From positions 62,001 to 126,000 of the forward strand of contig NZ_FNVD01000009.1 of the NCBI RefSeq assembly GCF_900108275.1: a DNA stretch of 64,000 nt, read 5' to 3'. Positions 63,777 to 64,000 of the stretch are shown piece by piece; positions within the stretch are counted from its first letter, which is position 1; each line of letters starts with the position of its first letter. The position numbers were made by a program, and so were the translations under genes. The notes beneath the pieces were generated by a model. That model searched no databases. It was not told the origin of the DNA and saw nothing but the letters and a program-made list of their open reading frames with translations. This stretch comes from Jhaorihella thermophila (GTDB lineage: Bacteria; Pseudomonadota; Alphaproteobacteria; Rhodobacterales; Rhodobacteraceae).

Positions 63777-64000
63777 GTCTGGGGCTCCGGTGAGGTTGTG
63801 GTGGCGGGGATCACGGCATGAGGAGGGGTCGCGGGCGGGCGCCGCGCCCGTATGGTGTCTGCGGCGGGTGCCGGGGGCTCTGCCCCCGGACCCCCGGGAT
63901 ATTTGCGGCAAGAGGAAGGAACGGGCGGGCCGGTTGCCGCCCGGCGGCGGAATCGGCAGCGAGGATCAGTTGCAGCGTCATCGCCATTTCTTGGATCCGA
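63777..64000. other. Right end of the window, no gene assigned; holds repeat copy 10
   Basis: 63871-63923 is copy 10 of the intergenic element (CCGGGGGC-TCT-GCCCCCGG, ACCCCCGGGATATTTGC, GGCAAGAGGAAGGAACG). Beyond it about 75 bases remain; on the minus strand a frame ending GSKKWR-TGA could be the tail of another gene, which I cannot identify. Confidence 0.5.

Overview
The window comes from a high-GC alphaproteobacterium, most likely Rhodobacterales (Paracoccaceae/Roseobacteraceae). Supporting signs are a GcrA-type cell-cycle regulator, an alphaproteobacterial LexA box (GAAC-N7-GAAC) upstream of uvrA, twin DUF6455 proteins, UbiV, and about ten copies of a palindromic intergenic element that ends in GTATTTT..GCAAGATGAAG. 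All names below come from reading motifs in the translated sequence; no database search was run.

Left chromosomal part (1-25.2 kb). It opens with the end of a PQQ-dependent alcohol oxidation cluster: a beta-propeller, a small exported protein, an ABC ATPase, a frameshifted ABC permease, a Sel1 protein and a cytochrome c. Next come a DUF3179 protein, two cyclophilins (one exported, one cytosolic) and a three-gene valine degradation operon (acyl-CoA dehydrogenase, 3-hydroxyisobutyryl-CoA hydrolase, mmsB). Then uvrA, a rhodanese, a class V aminotransferase, two overlapping Lrp regulators divergent from ilvC, a folB-folP-glmM operon behind a multicopper oxidase, a SleB-type hydrolase and a PPDK-like phosphotransferase.

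Genomic island (about 25.28-43.90 kb). An 18.6-kb element appears to be inserted at the 3' end of tRNA-Leu(UAA). A partial copy of the tRNA end lies at the left edge. A 23-bp sequence made of two ATGGGGGCC units lies just inside both edges and probably represents integrase arm sites. The tyrosine integrase has a stop codon exactly where its catalytic tyrosine should be. The island also holds a frameshifted IS481-family insertion, a decayed phage polyvalent-protein gene, a complete-looking type III-A CRISPR operon of nine genes (cas6, a TIGR02584-like CARF protein, csm1/cas10, csm2, csm3, csm4, csm5, a TIGR02710-like CARF-HEPN protein and a TIGR02221-like CARF-HEPN protein), a divergent 10-repeat array, a primase remnant and a frameshifted XRE regulator. 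There is no cas1 or cas2. The most striking gene is the last of the operon: a CARF-HEPN (DxTHG) ribonuclease fused at its C terminus to a Csx16 domain, so that a cyclic-oligoadenylate-activated effector and a putative ring nuclease are one polypeptide. csm3 carries an apparent one-base deletion, so whether the system is active depends on whether that deletion is real.

Right chromosomal part (44-64 kb). Genes are a ketopantoate-reductase-like gene, argD-argF, gcrA, a prephenate-dehydrogenase-like gene with a possible Phe/Tyr-containing leader peptide, yghU, an sseB-like gene, a uracil-DNA glycosylase, a capsule export/Kdo group (kpsT, kpsE-like, kdsA, phosphomannomutase), an AsmA protein, rimO, a dual CDGSH protein, an M48 lipoprotein, a YigZ/IMPACT protein, two DUF6455 proteins and ubiV. 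None of the palindromic intergenic elements was seen inside the island, which fits its foreign origin.
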